Below are positions 35,532 through 43,456 of a DNA stretch of 64,000 nucleotides, piece after piece (the first letter of the stretch is position 1; each line of letters opens with the position of its first letter). The stretch is taken from NCBI RefSeq assembly GCF_003234655.2, contig NZ_CP126271.1, forward strand, positions 1,302,001 through 1,366,000, given 5' to 3'. The notes beneath the pieces are model-generated. The model had not been told where the DNA came from, made no database searches, and saw nothing but the letters and a program-made list of their open reading frames with translations. Source of the DNA: Curtobacterium sp. MCLR17_007 (GTDB taxonomy: Bacteria; Actinomycetota; Actinomycetes; Actinomycetales; Microbacteriaceae). The position numbers and the translations under genes are program-made.

Positions 35532-36500
35532 TCAACTGGTCTTGACGAAGCGCGCCCCGTCGGCGAAAGACAGAACCCCTCCGCTGACGGTGTTCGGCAC
35601 CTCGAACACCAGCGTGCCCTCGGTGGACTGTCCCTTTCCGAGCGTGACACTGGGGACATCCTCGACACCCGTCACGTAGGTCGCGTCGTACAGGTTGCCG
35701 TCCGCATCGGTCAGGGCGACGTCGTAGGTCGCAAGTCCGGCGCTCACACCAGCTTCAATCGCTTCCACGTGCGCCTTGATGGTGACGTACTTCTTGTCGG
35801 CATCTGGCGCGTCCCACGAATCTCCCGGGACGTAGTTGTCGTTGTACTCGTCGAACCAGAGACGGTAGTCCGGCGACGATTCGTCCGGGCGTCCCCATGT
35901 CTCCATACCGAACTTCGTCCCTGCGGGCGCCGGGTTCGTGACGGCCGTACCGAGCTCGGTCACCGGCGTGAGCGTGACCGTCGAGCCTGTTCCAGCTTCC
36001 GCGTCAGCAGCTGGAGTCTGCGTCGCGACGATGTCGTCGTTCTCGCTTCCTGGAGCACTGACATTGAACCCGGCATCGCGCAGTTTCGTTGCGGCATCCG
36101 CCATGGAACTGCCAACGACATCGGGTACTTCAGCGCTGTCGCTCGTCGACGAGGGCAACGGACTGGAGTTGCTCACGGCGCTGTCGGCGGCGTCGACCTC
36201 AGGCGTCGTCGAGAGGCCGGCGTAGGTGAACCCGAAGAAGAGGGAGAGGACGAGCCCGAAACCGCCGAGCACGGTGCCCGCGATCCCCTTCGACTCCTGT
36301 CGCCTGAGCGAGAGCACGCCGAAAACGAGGGCGAGCACGGCCAGTACGAAGCCGATGTAGAGCAGACCGGGTACGAACCCGAACACGACTGCAATGATCC
36401 CGAGAACCAGACCCGCCGTTCCGTATCCGCTCGGGCGACGAGGGGGAGACCCCATCGGGAAGGGGGCCATCGGCGGTCCGGATGGGGGATAAGCAGACAA
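35532..36500 (-). CDS. Membrane-anchored PASTA-domain protein
   Basis: This 322-residue protein starts with a proline-rich cytoplasmic tail, followed by two transmembrane helices (about 27-55 and 73-98) of the DUF4190 type. A Ser/Thr-rich linker leads to a PASTA-like repeat at about 120-182 (EVPDVVGSSMADAATKLRDAG). A C-terminal domain at 190-322 resembles DUF4352-type immunoglobulin-like folds (VTIKAHVEAIEAG ... GTLVFEVPN). It is probably exposed outside the cell and may sense or bind the wall. The TTG start at 36500 has GGAG 5 nt upstream. It is on the same strand as the defence operon but separated by 173 bp, and is probably not part of it. Confidence 0.75.
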   Translation of the reverse strand: MSAYPPSGPPMAPFPMGSPPRRPSGYGTAGLVLGIIAVVFGFVPGLLYIGFVLAVLALVFGVLSLRRQESKGIAGTVLGGFGLVLSLFFGFTYAGLSTTPEVDAADSAVSNSSPLPSSTSDSAEVPDVVGSSMADAATKLRDAGFNVSAPGSENDDIVATQTPAADAEAGTGSTVTLTPVTELGTAVTNPAPAGTKFGMETWGRPDESSPDYRLWFDEYNDNYVPGDSWDAPDADKKYVTIKAHVEAIEAGVSAGLATYDVALTDADGNLYDATYVTGVEDVPSVTLGKGQSTEGTLVFEVPNTVSGGVLSFADGARFVKTS

Positions 36501-36682
36501 CGTGACTCCGGGATGTTCGGTCGAGAGGATGACTCAACGATATGTCGGTCTCGATGGAAGCAGAAGACCTGTGACTACCCCAAGGGTGGGGACCGCCGAC
36601 ACCCTGCGGCTTCCCGCATCCCACTCAGAGCTCCGAAGGTTCAGGTCGGGATTCTCCGCACAGATCGGGCCGATACCGCTAC

Positions 36683-37030
36683 GGCCGGTACAGCGCCGCC
36701 AGTTTCCACGGCCCCTCCGCCGCTCGCTCCCCGGTCGCCGTCAGCATCGTCAGTCTGCAGAGCAGCAGCCGGCACCACGTCCAGGCGTGCCACCGACAGC
36801 ACCCAACCCCGGTCGTCCCGCACGGGGTCATCGAACACATGCAGCTGCCGCGGCGCGAGCCCGGTCACGCCGGCCTTCTCCCGCGGCCACCGCAGCGCAG
36901 CGTCAGCGAGCCGTTCACCCTCGTGGACGAACGTGCCCGGCAGCCCCCAGCCCCCAGTCCCCGGCGACCTGGTCACGGACCTGCTCGACGTAGAGCGGCC
37001 CGCCGTGATCGGTCGCGCCGTCCTGCCCGA
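36683..37030 (-). pseudogene. Decayed copy of the NrtR-like Nudix regulator gene
   Basis: This segment is clearly homologous at the DNA level to the intact gene at 41631-42281, in the same orientation. 36683-36749 matches about 41643-41709 (end of the gene), and 36760-37000 matches about 41950-42190 (Nudix core). The roughly 240 bp between is deleted. The shared protein blocks LPGTFVHEGERLADA, GVTGLAPRQLHVFDDP and DDRGWVLSVA are readable, but the frame is lost upstream and the C-terminal winged helix is missing. It occupies most of the 36501-37047 gap; the remaining bases show nothing recognisable. Confidence 0.8.
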
Positions 37031-37047
37031 GCTGGACGACGATCGAA

Positions 37048-38103
37048 TCAATTTCGGTTGGTGGCGATCCGAATCGATAGCGCTTGATTAGCTGATTTCA
37101 AGCTGTCGGTTCGCTCTGTCAGAAGTGAGGGAAGTCGGCCAAGTTGGGCGACCCGACGATCGGGTGGAAGGTCTCGCAGCACCAGGGCCACCTCGCCGCA
37201 GTACCTTCCCGCCGACGCCAACTGCACGGTGACCGAGCCCGCCGGCCTCGGCTGCCCGCCGACCTCGGGCAGCGGCAACCCGGCGAACCGCTCCCGCGAG
37301 TGTTCCAGCCGGATCATCGCCTCGGCAGCGTCGGGACGGTTCCGGTCGGGGATCGCCAGCGCATCGATGACCGCCGGGTGCACGCCCGGCGCCGCAACCC
37401 CATCGAGCACAACGAGGTCCTCGCGGACGAAAGACCCGAGGCGCGACCACGAGTGATGAGTCAACGCCGGATCCCCGACGTACACGTCGTCCACACCTGC
37501 GTCGACGAGCGACAGCGCCTGGAACAGTGGCGGCGAGTTCCGGTGCTCCTCGACGGTCGGCAGCCCCTCGCCCAGCGGCCCTCGACGGACTGAGTCTCCA
37601 GCGATGAACGCCCCGACCCGCCACCCGAACTGCCGCGCGACGGACACTGACGATGTGACGGAAGCCAGCGCCAGTCCCGTCCACTCCCGCGGGTAGAAGT
37701 TGTGGATCAGCTCGACATCCAGGTCAGCGAACGGCGCGAGGTCATCGGCCCGCAGTGTGCTCGCGTTGAGCGCAATCGGCAGGACGGAGGCGATCGAACG
37801 GATCTCCGCGACCGAGAACCCGAAGTCGATCCGCACCCGCGCCACCCCGATCGACCGCAGGAACTCCCACGGCGAATCGCCGAGCAGCCGAGCGGTGTTG
37901 GGGGAGACATCGGCGACGACCGACAGGCCCGACGAAGCGGCTGCCGAGACGATCGCGGTCGCCGCGGCTCGTGCGCCGGCGGCGGAGTCCTCCGGGATGT
38001 GCAACGAGGTGAACGCGAGCGTCGCACCCGCCTCCGCCGCGGCCGAGAAGGTCCGACCCGCCAGCGAAGCATGCGCCAGGTACGCGCTCGCGCCCAACCG
38101 CAT
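37048..38103 (-). CDS. mupG: MupG-type 6-phospho-N-acetylmuramidase (DUF871)
   Basis: This 351-residue predicted cytoplasmic TIM-barrel hydrolase of the MupG family cleaves phosphorylated MurNAc-containing disaccharides from peptidoglycan turnover. Family features include the start LGASAYLAHA, SLHIPEDSA, VVADVSPNTA, LNASTL, LIHNFYPREWTGLA, FIAGDS and GRYCGEVALVLRDLP. It overlaps the MurP stop by 1 bp (TGATG), so it is translated with it. The order regulator, etherase, transporter, muramidase makes a full MurNAc salvage operon. The last few residues read through to the edge of the decayed NrtR copy, so the native C-terminus may have been slightly altered. Confidence 0.87.
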   Translation of the reverse strand: MRLGASAYLAHASLAGRTFSAAAEAGATLAFTSLHIPEDSAAGARAAATAIVSAAASSGLSVVADVSPNTARLLGDSPWEFLRSIGVARVRIDFGFSVAEIRSIASVLPIALNASTLRADDLAPFADLDVELIHNFYPREWTGLALASVTSSVSVARQFGWRVGAFIAGDSVRRGPLGEGLPTVEEHRNSPPLFQALSLVDAGVDDVYVGDPALTHHSWSRLGSFVREDLVVLDGVAAPGVHPAVIDALAIPDRNRPDAAEAMIRLEHSRERFAGLPLPEVGGQPRPAGSVTVQLASAGRYCGEVALVLRDLPPDRRVAQLGRLPSLLTERTDSLKSANQALSIRIATNRN

Positions 38104-39719
38104 CAGCGCGAAGCCCCTGCCCGAGCGGAACCAGCAGCGGAACCAGCAGCGGAACCAGCACCAGCAGTACCCGCAGCCCCGGCAGCAGGAGGCGCATCGG
38201 TCGCGTCAGCCGGCACGGCCGACGACACCAGGTCAAGCGGCGCACCGGGAACCGACTGCTCCTCGAGATCGGCCTTGACCGACGCGGACACCCCGAACAG
38301 CAGCGTCGCCACGAATCCGACGACGTAAGCCACGACCAGTCCCGACCCGTACCCGAGCAGCGCCCAGCCGTAGCCCGACGACCCGTTCAGCAGCGGCAGG
38401 AGCGACAGGTCCGACGCCCCGATGGCGATCGCCCCGACGGAGTGCCCGAGCTGGTCGTACAGCCCGACGACACCGCCACCGAACGCCCCACCGATGCAGG
38501 CCGTGATGAACGGCCGACCGAGGGGGAGCGTCACACCGTAGATGAGCGGCTCACCGACGCCGAGGAGCCCGGCCGGCAGTGCGCCACGGATGGTCCGCGA
38601 CAGCGCCTCGTTGCGACGGAAGCGCATCCACAGTGCGAGCGCGGCGCCGATCTGCCCGGCACCGCCCATCGCCAGGACGGGCAGCAGCACGGTCCACCCG
38701 GTCTGGTCGATCAGCGTGGTGTGGATGGGGGTGAGGGCCTGGTGCATGCCGGTCATGACGAGCGGCAGGAAGAGACCGCCGAGGATGAACCCGGCGAAGG
38801 CGCCACCGTTGGCGAGCAGCCACGTGGCGGCGCCGCCGATCGCGACGGAGACGACCCCGGCGACCGACATCAGGATGCCCAGGGTGATCGACCCCGCGAC
38901 GAGCACCGTGACCGTCGGCACGACGATGAGCGCGATGACGTCCGGCGTGTGCCGGCGCATGAAGCGTTCGACGTACGCAGCGAGGATGCCGCCGGCCATC
39001 GCGCCGAGCACACCACCCTGCCCGGGCGCGAGCGTCTGACCGAACACGGTCACATTGGCGACCCCGGCCGCGACGACGACCGCGCCGACAGCGCCACCGA
39101 GGATCGGCGTGCCGCCGAACTCCTTCGCGGCGTTCATCCCGACGAAGACGGCGAGCAGGGACAGGAACCCGGACGACAGGACGCCGAGGAACGGCGTCAC
39201 ACCGGGCAGCCACCCCAGGTTCGTCAGGATGCCGTTGATCCCGGCGATCAGACCGCAGGCGATCAGCGCGGGGATGAGCGGGATGAAGATCGCGGAGATC
39301 TTCCGGATGGCGCGCATGGTGCGGCCATCGGCACGGGACCGAGCCGTCGCCTTGATCGACGCCCCGCGCGCCGCCAGCTCGTCAGGCGACGCACCCGACG
39401 CACCCGACGAGCCCGAAGCACCCGCGGCCCCCGACGCACCCGACCCACCAGCCGCAGCCGGCGGGGCGGAGGCGCGCAGGGCCTCCAGGTCGACGGCCAC
39501 GCGGTCGACGAGACCCGGGCCGAGCACGATCTGCAGGTTCGAGCCGGCCGCGATCGCGGCCATGACGCCGTCGGTGGACTTGAGCTCGTCGAGCGCGACC
39601 GCGTCGGTCGAGACGACCTCGACCCGCAGCCGGGTCATGCAGTTCTCGACGTCGGCGATGTTGCCGGAGCCTCCGACGGTGTCGAGGATCCGCTGGGCGA
39701 GTTGCTGTGCATCGGTCAT
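38103..39719 (-). CDS. murP: PTS transporter IIBC for N-acetylmuramic acid (MurP-like)
   Basis: This 538-residue membrane permease imports MurNAc or MurNAc-GlcNAc and phosphorylates it. The N-terminal EIIB domain (1-85) has its phospho-Cys at C27 in VENCMTRLRVE. The EIIC domain spans about 135-480 with ten or so hydrophobic helices and the GxGEPLIYG-like block LLGVGEPLIYGVTLPLG. No EIIA is fused, so a separate glucose-type IIA is needed. Two alanine/glycine/serine-rich linkers are unusual: one between IIB and IIC, one at the C-terminus. The ATG at 39719 (MTDAQQLAQ) begins the family-like sequence; murQ ends 41 bp upstream. Confidence 0.87.
   Translation of the reverse strand: MTDAQQLAQRILDTVGGSGNIADVENCMTRLRVEVVSTDAVALDELKSTDGVMAAIAAGSNLQIVLGPGLVDRVAVDLEALRASAPPAAAGGSGASGAAGASGSSGASGASPDELAARGASIKATARSRADGRTMRAIRKISAIFIPLIPALIACGLIAGINGILTNLGWLPGVTPFLGVLSSGFLSLLAVFVGMNAAKEFGGTPILGGAVGAVVVAAGVANVTVFGQTLAPGQGGVLGAMAGGILAAYVERFMRRHTPDVIALIVVPTVTVLVAGSITLGILMSVAGVVSVAIGGAATWLLANGGAFAGFILGGLFLPLVMTGMHQALTPIHTTLIDQTGWTVLLPVLAMGGAGQIGAALALWMRFRRNEALSRTIRGALPAGLLGVGEPLIYGVTLPLGRPFITACIGGAFGGGVVGLYDQLGHSVGAIAIGASDLSLLPLLNGSSGYGWALLGYGSGLVVAYVVGFVATLLFGVSASVKADLEEQSVPGAPLDLVSSAVPADATDAPPAAGAAGTAGAGSAAGSAAGSARAGASR
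38124..38159. repeat. Three 12-bp tandem repeats in the 3' end of murP
   Basis: AGCGGAACCAGC is repeated three times in tandem (38124-38135, 38136-38147, 38148-38159), encoding Gly-Ser-Ala-Ala units in the MurP C-terminal tail. The number is a multiple of three bases, so copy changes would keep the frame. Confidence 0.7.
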
Positions 39720-39760
39720 TGATGGTGCTCCTCGGGGGAAGGAAAGGGGGTGGTGCAAGT

Positions 39761-40669
39761 TCAGAGGACGGCTCGGAGGGAACCGGAGGCATCGGCGAGA
39801 CGCTGGCGGACCGTGTCCGCGGACGACCCGGTGAGGATCACCGCGATGGCGGTCTTCACCTCGCCGTCGCTCTCCGCCAGGGCAGCAGAGACCGACGCAT
39901 CAGGGGCCCCGGTCACGTCCTGCACGAGCGTGAACGCCCGGGCGACGAGCTTGGCGTTCGTGGCACGCACGTCGACCATGCGGTTGCCGTAGGTCTTGTT
40001 GCTGCGCACCATCGCGAGCGTGGTGAGCATGTTGAGGACGAGCTTCTGCGCGGTCCCCGCCTTCAGGCGGGTGGAACCGGCGATGAACTCCGGGCCGACG
40101 ACGACGTCGATGGCGATGTCGGCGTGCCGCCCCGCGGCCGAACCCGCGTTGCACGCGACCGAGACCGAGCAGGCGGAGCGGCGGCGGGCCTCCCGGATGG
40201 CGGCGATCACGTAGGGCGTCCTGCCGGACGCGCTGATCCCGACGACCACGTCGTCCTCGGTCAGACCGAGCGCGTCGAGGTCGCGGACCGCGGCTGCTTC
40301 GTCGTCTTCCGCACCCTCGACGGCGGTCGTCAACGCGACCTGGCCACCGGCGATCACGCCGACGACCTGCGACGGGTCGGTGCCGAAGGTGGGCGGGCAT
40401 TCGCTGGCGTCGAGGACGCCCAGCCGGCCCGGCGTGCCGGCGCCGACGTAGACGAGTCTGCCGCCGCGCGCGAACGCTGCGGCGATGCGGTCGGCCGCTT
40501 CGGCGATGGCCGGGAGGCACGGCTCGACGGCCGCAGGCACGCTGCGGTCGCCGGCATTCATGCGCTGGGCAGCTTCGAGGGTGGAGACCAGGTCGATGTC
40601 GTCGAGGCTCGCGTCGGTGGCCTCGGTGGTGAGGTCCTTGAGTTCGTCGCGCAGGCGGTCGTGGTGCAT
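39761..40669 (-). CDS. murQ: N-acetylmuramic acid 6-phosphate etherase
   Basis: This 302-residue SIS-domain lyase converts MurNAc-6-phosphate to GlcNAc-6-phosphate and D-lactate. The first family signature VGAGTPGRLGVLDASECPPTF carries the catalytic Glu at residue 90. A second sugar-phosphate loop is GISASGRTPYVIAAI, and KLVLNMLTT, YGNRMVDV and TNAKLVARA follow as expected. The usual GTSGR reads GTPGR here. The ATG at 40669 gives the normal family length. It lies 10 bp downstream of murR and 41 bp upstream of murP. Confidence 0.93.
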   Translation of the reverse strand: MHHDRLRDELKDLTTEATDASLDDIDLVSTLEAAQRMNAGDRSVPAAVEPCLPAIAEAADRIAAAFARGGRLVYVGAGTPGRLGVLDASECPPTFGTDPSQVVGVIAGGQVALTTAVEGAEDDEAAAVRDLDALGLTEDDVVVGISASGRTPYVIAAIREARRRSACSVSVACNAGSAAGRHADIAIDVVVGPEFIAGSTRLKAGTAQKLVLNMLTTLAMVRSNKTYGNRMVDVRATNAKLVARAFTLVQDVTGAPDASVSAALAESDGEVKTAIAVILTGSSADTVRQRLADASGSLRAVL

Positions 40670-40679
40670 GGGTCGGCCT

Positions 40680-41597
40680 TCAGGATCGGTGGTGCGTGCG
40701 GACAGCGGCGCGGCTGCGGGCGAGGAGGGGGCGGGAACGGTCGTCGGTGCGCTGGGCGACGACGATGAACAGCGCATCGACGATGGCGAGCTGGCTCATC
40801 CGGCTGCCCATCGCCGCAGGGCGCAGGTCGCTCTCGGCCCCGGCGACCCCGAGCAGGACGTGGTCAGCGGCCCGGGTGAGTGCGGTGCCGCGGTGCCCGG
40901 TGATCGCGACCACGCCGGAGCCGCGCCGCTGTGCTTCGTCCGCGACCTCGAGGACCTCGGTCGTCGTGCCCGAGTGGCTGACCAGGACGACGACGTCTCG
41001 CTCGTCGACCACGCTCGCCAGGGTCAGGGCGTTGTGCGGGTCGTCGGCGATCGAGCTCGCGATGCCGATGCGCTCGAGCTTGAGGTGCAGGTCGCGGGCG
41101 ACGATGCCGGACGCCCCGACGCCGTACAGGACGACACGGCGGGCGTGCTGCACGGCCTCGGCAGCGCGCTCGAGCGAAGCCGGGTCGAGTGCCGCGCGGG
41201 TGTCGGTCATCACGGCGCGGACGTCCTCGGTGACCTTCGCGATGACGGTTGCGACGTCGTCATCGACCCCCACGCCGGCGTGGATCTCGCCGTGATCGTG
41301 GATGCCGCGCTCGACGGCACGGGTCATGCTGCGCTGGAGCTCGGCGTAGCTGGCGAAGCCGAGGTGCCGCGCGAAGCGGGAGACGGTCGCGGCACTGACG
41401 GCAGCGCGGGTGGCGAGGTCGGCGGCGCTGCCGTTGGCGCTGTCCTTCGGGTTGGCCAGGACGGCGTCGGCGATCGCCCGCATGCCCAGCGGCATCGTCG
41501 CTGACTGGGTCCGCACGAGCGCGAACGCGTCGGCGCGGTCGGGGCGGACCGTGGCGGTGTGTGTCTCCGGCATGCATGCCATGAAAGCGCATTGCAC
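40680..41597 (-). CDS. murR: MurR/RpiR-family transcriptional regulator
   Basis: This regulator of up to 305 aa has an N-terminal RpiR helix-turn-helix (AADLATRAAVSAATVSRFARHLGF) and a C-terminal SIS domain that binds a phosphosugar (VLYGVGASGIVARDLHLKL ... VSHSGTTTEVLEVADEA). In this context the effector is probably MurNAc-6-phosphate and the target is its own operon. Start is uncertain: ATGs at 41597, 41582 and 41573 are all in frame with no clear ribosome binding site. The last (MPETHT) would best fit family length. A leaderless or short-leader transcript is possible. Confidence 0.88.
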   Translation of the reverse strand: MQCAFMACMPETHTATVRPDRADAFALVRTQSATMPLGMRAIADAVLANPKDSANGSAADLATRAAVSAATVSRFARHLGFASYAELQRSMTRAVERGIHDHGEIHAGVGVDDDVATVIAKVTEDVRAVMTDTRAALDPASLERAAEAVQHARRVVLYGVGASGIVARDLHLKLERIGIASSIADDPHNALTLASVVDERDVVVLVSHSGTTTEVLEVADEAQRRGSGVVAITGHRGTALTRAADHVLLGVAGAESDLRPAAMGSRMSQLAIVDALFIVVAQRTDDRSRPLLARSRAAVRTHHRS

Positions 41598-41618
41598 GGG
41601 ACAGCACCAGAGCTGAAA

Positions 41619-41627
41619 GTAAATTAC
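41619..41627. promoter_or_regulatory. AT-rich palindrome before murR, possible MurR operator or -10 region
   Basis: GTAAATTAC, a perfect interrupted palindrome flanked by TGAAA, lies 22 bp upstream of the most upstream murR ATG in an otherwise GC-rich region. It could be the -10 element or an RpiR-type operator. The 33-bp gap to the upstream stop leaves little other space for a murR promoter. Confidence 0.4.
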
Positions 41628-41630
41628 GTG

Positions 41631-42281
41631 TTACGGCGTCGGCCGGTACAGCGCCGCCGGCTTCCCCGGCCCCTCCGCCGCACGCTCCCCGGTCGCCGTC
41701 AGCATCGGCACCATCGCCCGCCGGAACGAGTCCGGCAACAGCCGCTCGCCGAGCACCGCCTCGTGCAGTCCGCGAAGCGCCGACATCGTGAACGGCGAGG
41801 GCAGCAGTCCGTGCGGGTCCGGTGCGCCCCGGTGGTCCTGTCGGAACTGCGCCACCGCTGCCCTGAGGATGTCGTCGTGCCCGTGCACCATCCCGGTGGC
41901 GTCGGCGACGGGCACGACGCGGGACGCAGCGGAGCCGATCGTGGTCGACAGCAGCGAAGCCGGTACCACGTCGAGGTGCGCCACCGACAGCACCCACCCC
42001 CGGTCGTCCCGCGCCGGGTCGTCGAACACGTGCAACTGCCGCGGCGCCAGCCCCGTCACGCCGGCCTTGTCGCGCAGTGATCGCAGCACCGCGTCTGCCA
42101 GTCGCTCGCCCTCGTGCACGAACGTTCCCGGCAGGCGCCAGTCCCCGTCGACCTGGTCGCGCACCTGCAGCACCGACAACGGACCCCCGACCGGCACGGT
42201 CAGCACGGCGGTGTCGACCGCGACGGAGGGCCGTGGGTAGTCGGACAGGCGCTTGCCGCTGGCATCGCGGTACGTGGTCAT
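41631..42281 (-). CDS. nrtR: NrtR-like Nudix transcriptional regulator
   Basis: This 216-residue protein has an N-terminal Nudix-fold domain (about 15-125) and a C-terminal winged helix (about 145-216; PFTMSALRGLHEAVLG, SFRRAMVPML, KPAALYRPT) as in NrtR regulators. These sense ADP-ribose-type ligands and control NAD or ADP-ribose metabolism. The Nudix box reads GTFVHEGERLADAVLRSLRDKAG, so the REL-EE catalytic glutamates are lost, as is common in NrtR proteins that only bind. It is divergent from an ADP-ribosylglycohydrolase, with two inverted repeats in the 85-bp gap. A decayed copy lies at 36683-37030. Confidence 0.82.
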   Translation of the reverse strand: MTTYRDASGKRLSDYPRPSVAVDTAVLTVPVGGPLSVLQVRDQVDGDWRLPGTFVHEGERLADAVLRSLRDKAGVTGLAPRQLHVFDDPARDDRGWVLSVAHLDVVPASLLSTTIGSAASRVVPVADATGMVHGHDDILRAAVAQFRQDHRGAPDPHGLLPSPFTMSALRGLHEAVLGERLLPDSFRRAMVPMLTATGERAAEGPGKPAALYRPTP

Positions 42282-42288
42282 GGCAGGA

Positions 42289-42310
42289 GTTTACGCACGC
42301 TTGCGCAAAC
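42289..42310. promoter_or_regulatory. Near-palindromic operator 1 in the nrtR-draG gap
   Basis: A 22-bp near-palindrome begins GTTTACGCA and ends TGCGCAAAC, 7 bp upstream of the nrtR start. It shares its half-site GTTTACGC with operator 2, which supports binding by one protein, most simply NrtR itself. Confidence 0.5.
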
Positions 42311-42332
42311 CACGCTCGCGTGCCAGGCTCGG

Positions 42333-42352
42333 TTTACGCAGTTCCGCGTAAA
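42333..42352. promoter_or_regulatory. Inverted repeat operator 2 in the nrtR-draG gap
   Basis: TTTACGC (42333-42339), a 6-bp spacer and GCGTAAA (42346-42352) form a perfect inverted repeat 14 bp before the ADP-ribosylglycohydrolase start. With operator 1 it makes a pair suited to control both divergent genes. Confidence 0.55.
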
Positions 42353-42366
42353 TCTTCGGAGAGCTC

Positions 42367-43380
42367 ATGACGAACACCCACGACCGCGCCGTCGGCGCCG
42401 TCCTCGGCTCCGCAGCAGGCGACGCCCTCGGCGCCGGCTACGAGTTCAAGCCCGCCGTCCCGGAACCGACACCGATCCGCATGGCCGGCGGAGGGTCGTT
42501 CGGCTGGGCCCCCGGCGAGTGGACGGACGACACGAGCATGGCCGTGCCGATCCTCCGCACCGTGGCGCGCGGTGGCGACCCGGCGTCCGAGGCTGCACTC
42601 GACGGCCTGGTGGCCGCCTGGTCGAGCTGGGCGGTCAACGCGCCCGACGTCGGCATCCAGACGCGCAACGTCCTGACCGGACTGGGCCCACGCGAGCCGG
42701 TTCCGGCGCGCCGCGGAGCTTGCGGAGCGGCGGGACGGCCGAGCTCGTGGGGAGAGGCGCACACCGCCTCCCACGCACGCGCGTCAGCCCGGCAGGAACA
42801 TGACTACAAGGGCCAGTCGGCGGGCAACGGCTCGCTGATGCGGACCGCGCCGCTGGTCCTCGGGTACGTGACCGGCGCCGCCGACGAGGAGCGCGAACTG
42901 GCCGCCGCTGCTCGGGCGATCAGTGACCTGACCCACTACGAGTCCGACGCGGGCGACGCGTGCGTGCTCTGGTGCGTCGCGATCCGGCACGCGGTCCTGA
43001 CCGGCGAGCTCGACGTCCGGCGCGGGCTGGACCTGATCGACCCGTCGTCACGCGACGTCTGGGCCGAGCGACTCACCACGGCGGAGCAGTCGGAGCCGGT
43101 GGACTTCACCGACTCGAACGGCTGGGTGGTGTCCGCGCTGCAGGCGGCCTACGCGGCGGTCAGGCGCAGTGACTCGCTCGAGGACGCACTGGTCCGCGCG
43201 GTCCGCACCGGCAACGACACCGACACGGTGGCCGCGATCGCCGGGGGCTTGGCCGGTGCCGTCTACGGGGCGTCAGCGCTGCCTGCGGCGTGGCGCGAGC
43301 TGCTGCACGGCTGGCCGGGACTGCGCGCGGACGATCTCGTCGCGCTGAGCGAGCAGGCGCTGCAGGCACGACGGGCCTGA
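42367..43380 (+). CDS. ADP-ribosylglycohydrolase (DraG-like)
   Basis: This 337-residue enzyme of the DraG/ARH family removes ADP-ribose from proteins or hydrolyses related ADP-ribose compounds using two metal ions. Metal ligands are visible in WTDDTSM near residue 57 and GNDTDTVAAIAGGLAGAVYG near the C-terminus, and SAGNGSLMRTAPL is the family's middle signature. An Arg/Ala-rich stretch before that signature (about 115-140) looks like an insertion. The neighbouring NrtR-like gene and the shared operators suggest induction by ADP-ribose. Confidence 0.88.
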   Translation: MTNTHDRAVGAVLGSAAGDALGAGYEFKPAVPEPTPIRMAGGGSFGWAPGEWTDDTSMAVPILRTVARGGDPASEAALDGLVAAWSSWAVNAPDVGIQTRNVLTGLGPREPVPARRGACGAAGRPSSWGEAHTASHARASARQEHDYKGQSAGNGSLMRTAPLVLGYVTGAADEERELAAAARAISDLTHYESDAGDACVLWCVAIRHAVLTGELDVRRGLDLIDPSSRDVWAERLTTAEQSEPVDFTDSNGWVVSALQAAYAAVRRSDSLEDALVRAVRTGNDTDTVAAIAGGLAGAVYGASALPAAWRELLHGWPGLRADDLVALSEQALQARRA

Positions 43381-43456
43381 CGGCGCCGCGACCGCGCGCG
43401 GGGCCACGCCGCTGCCGCGCGGTCCGCGGGCCCGGCTTCCCCCGTACGCTCGGGCA

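Noticed and set aside
36641..37051. Intact 136-aa protein
   Set aside because: It is a remnant of nrtR with an internal deletion and lost frame at the N-terminal side, so it is listed as a pseudogene.
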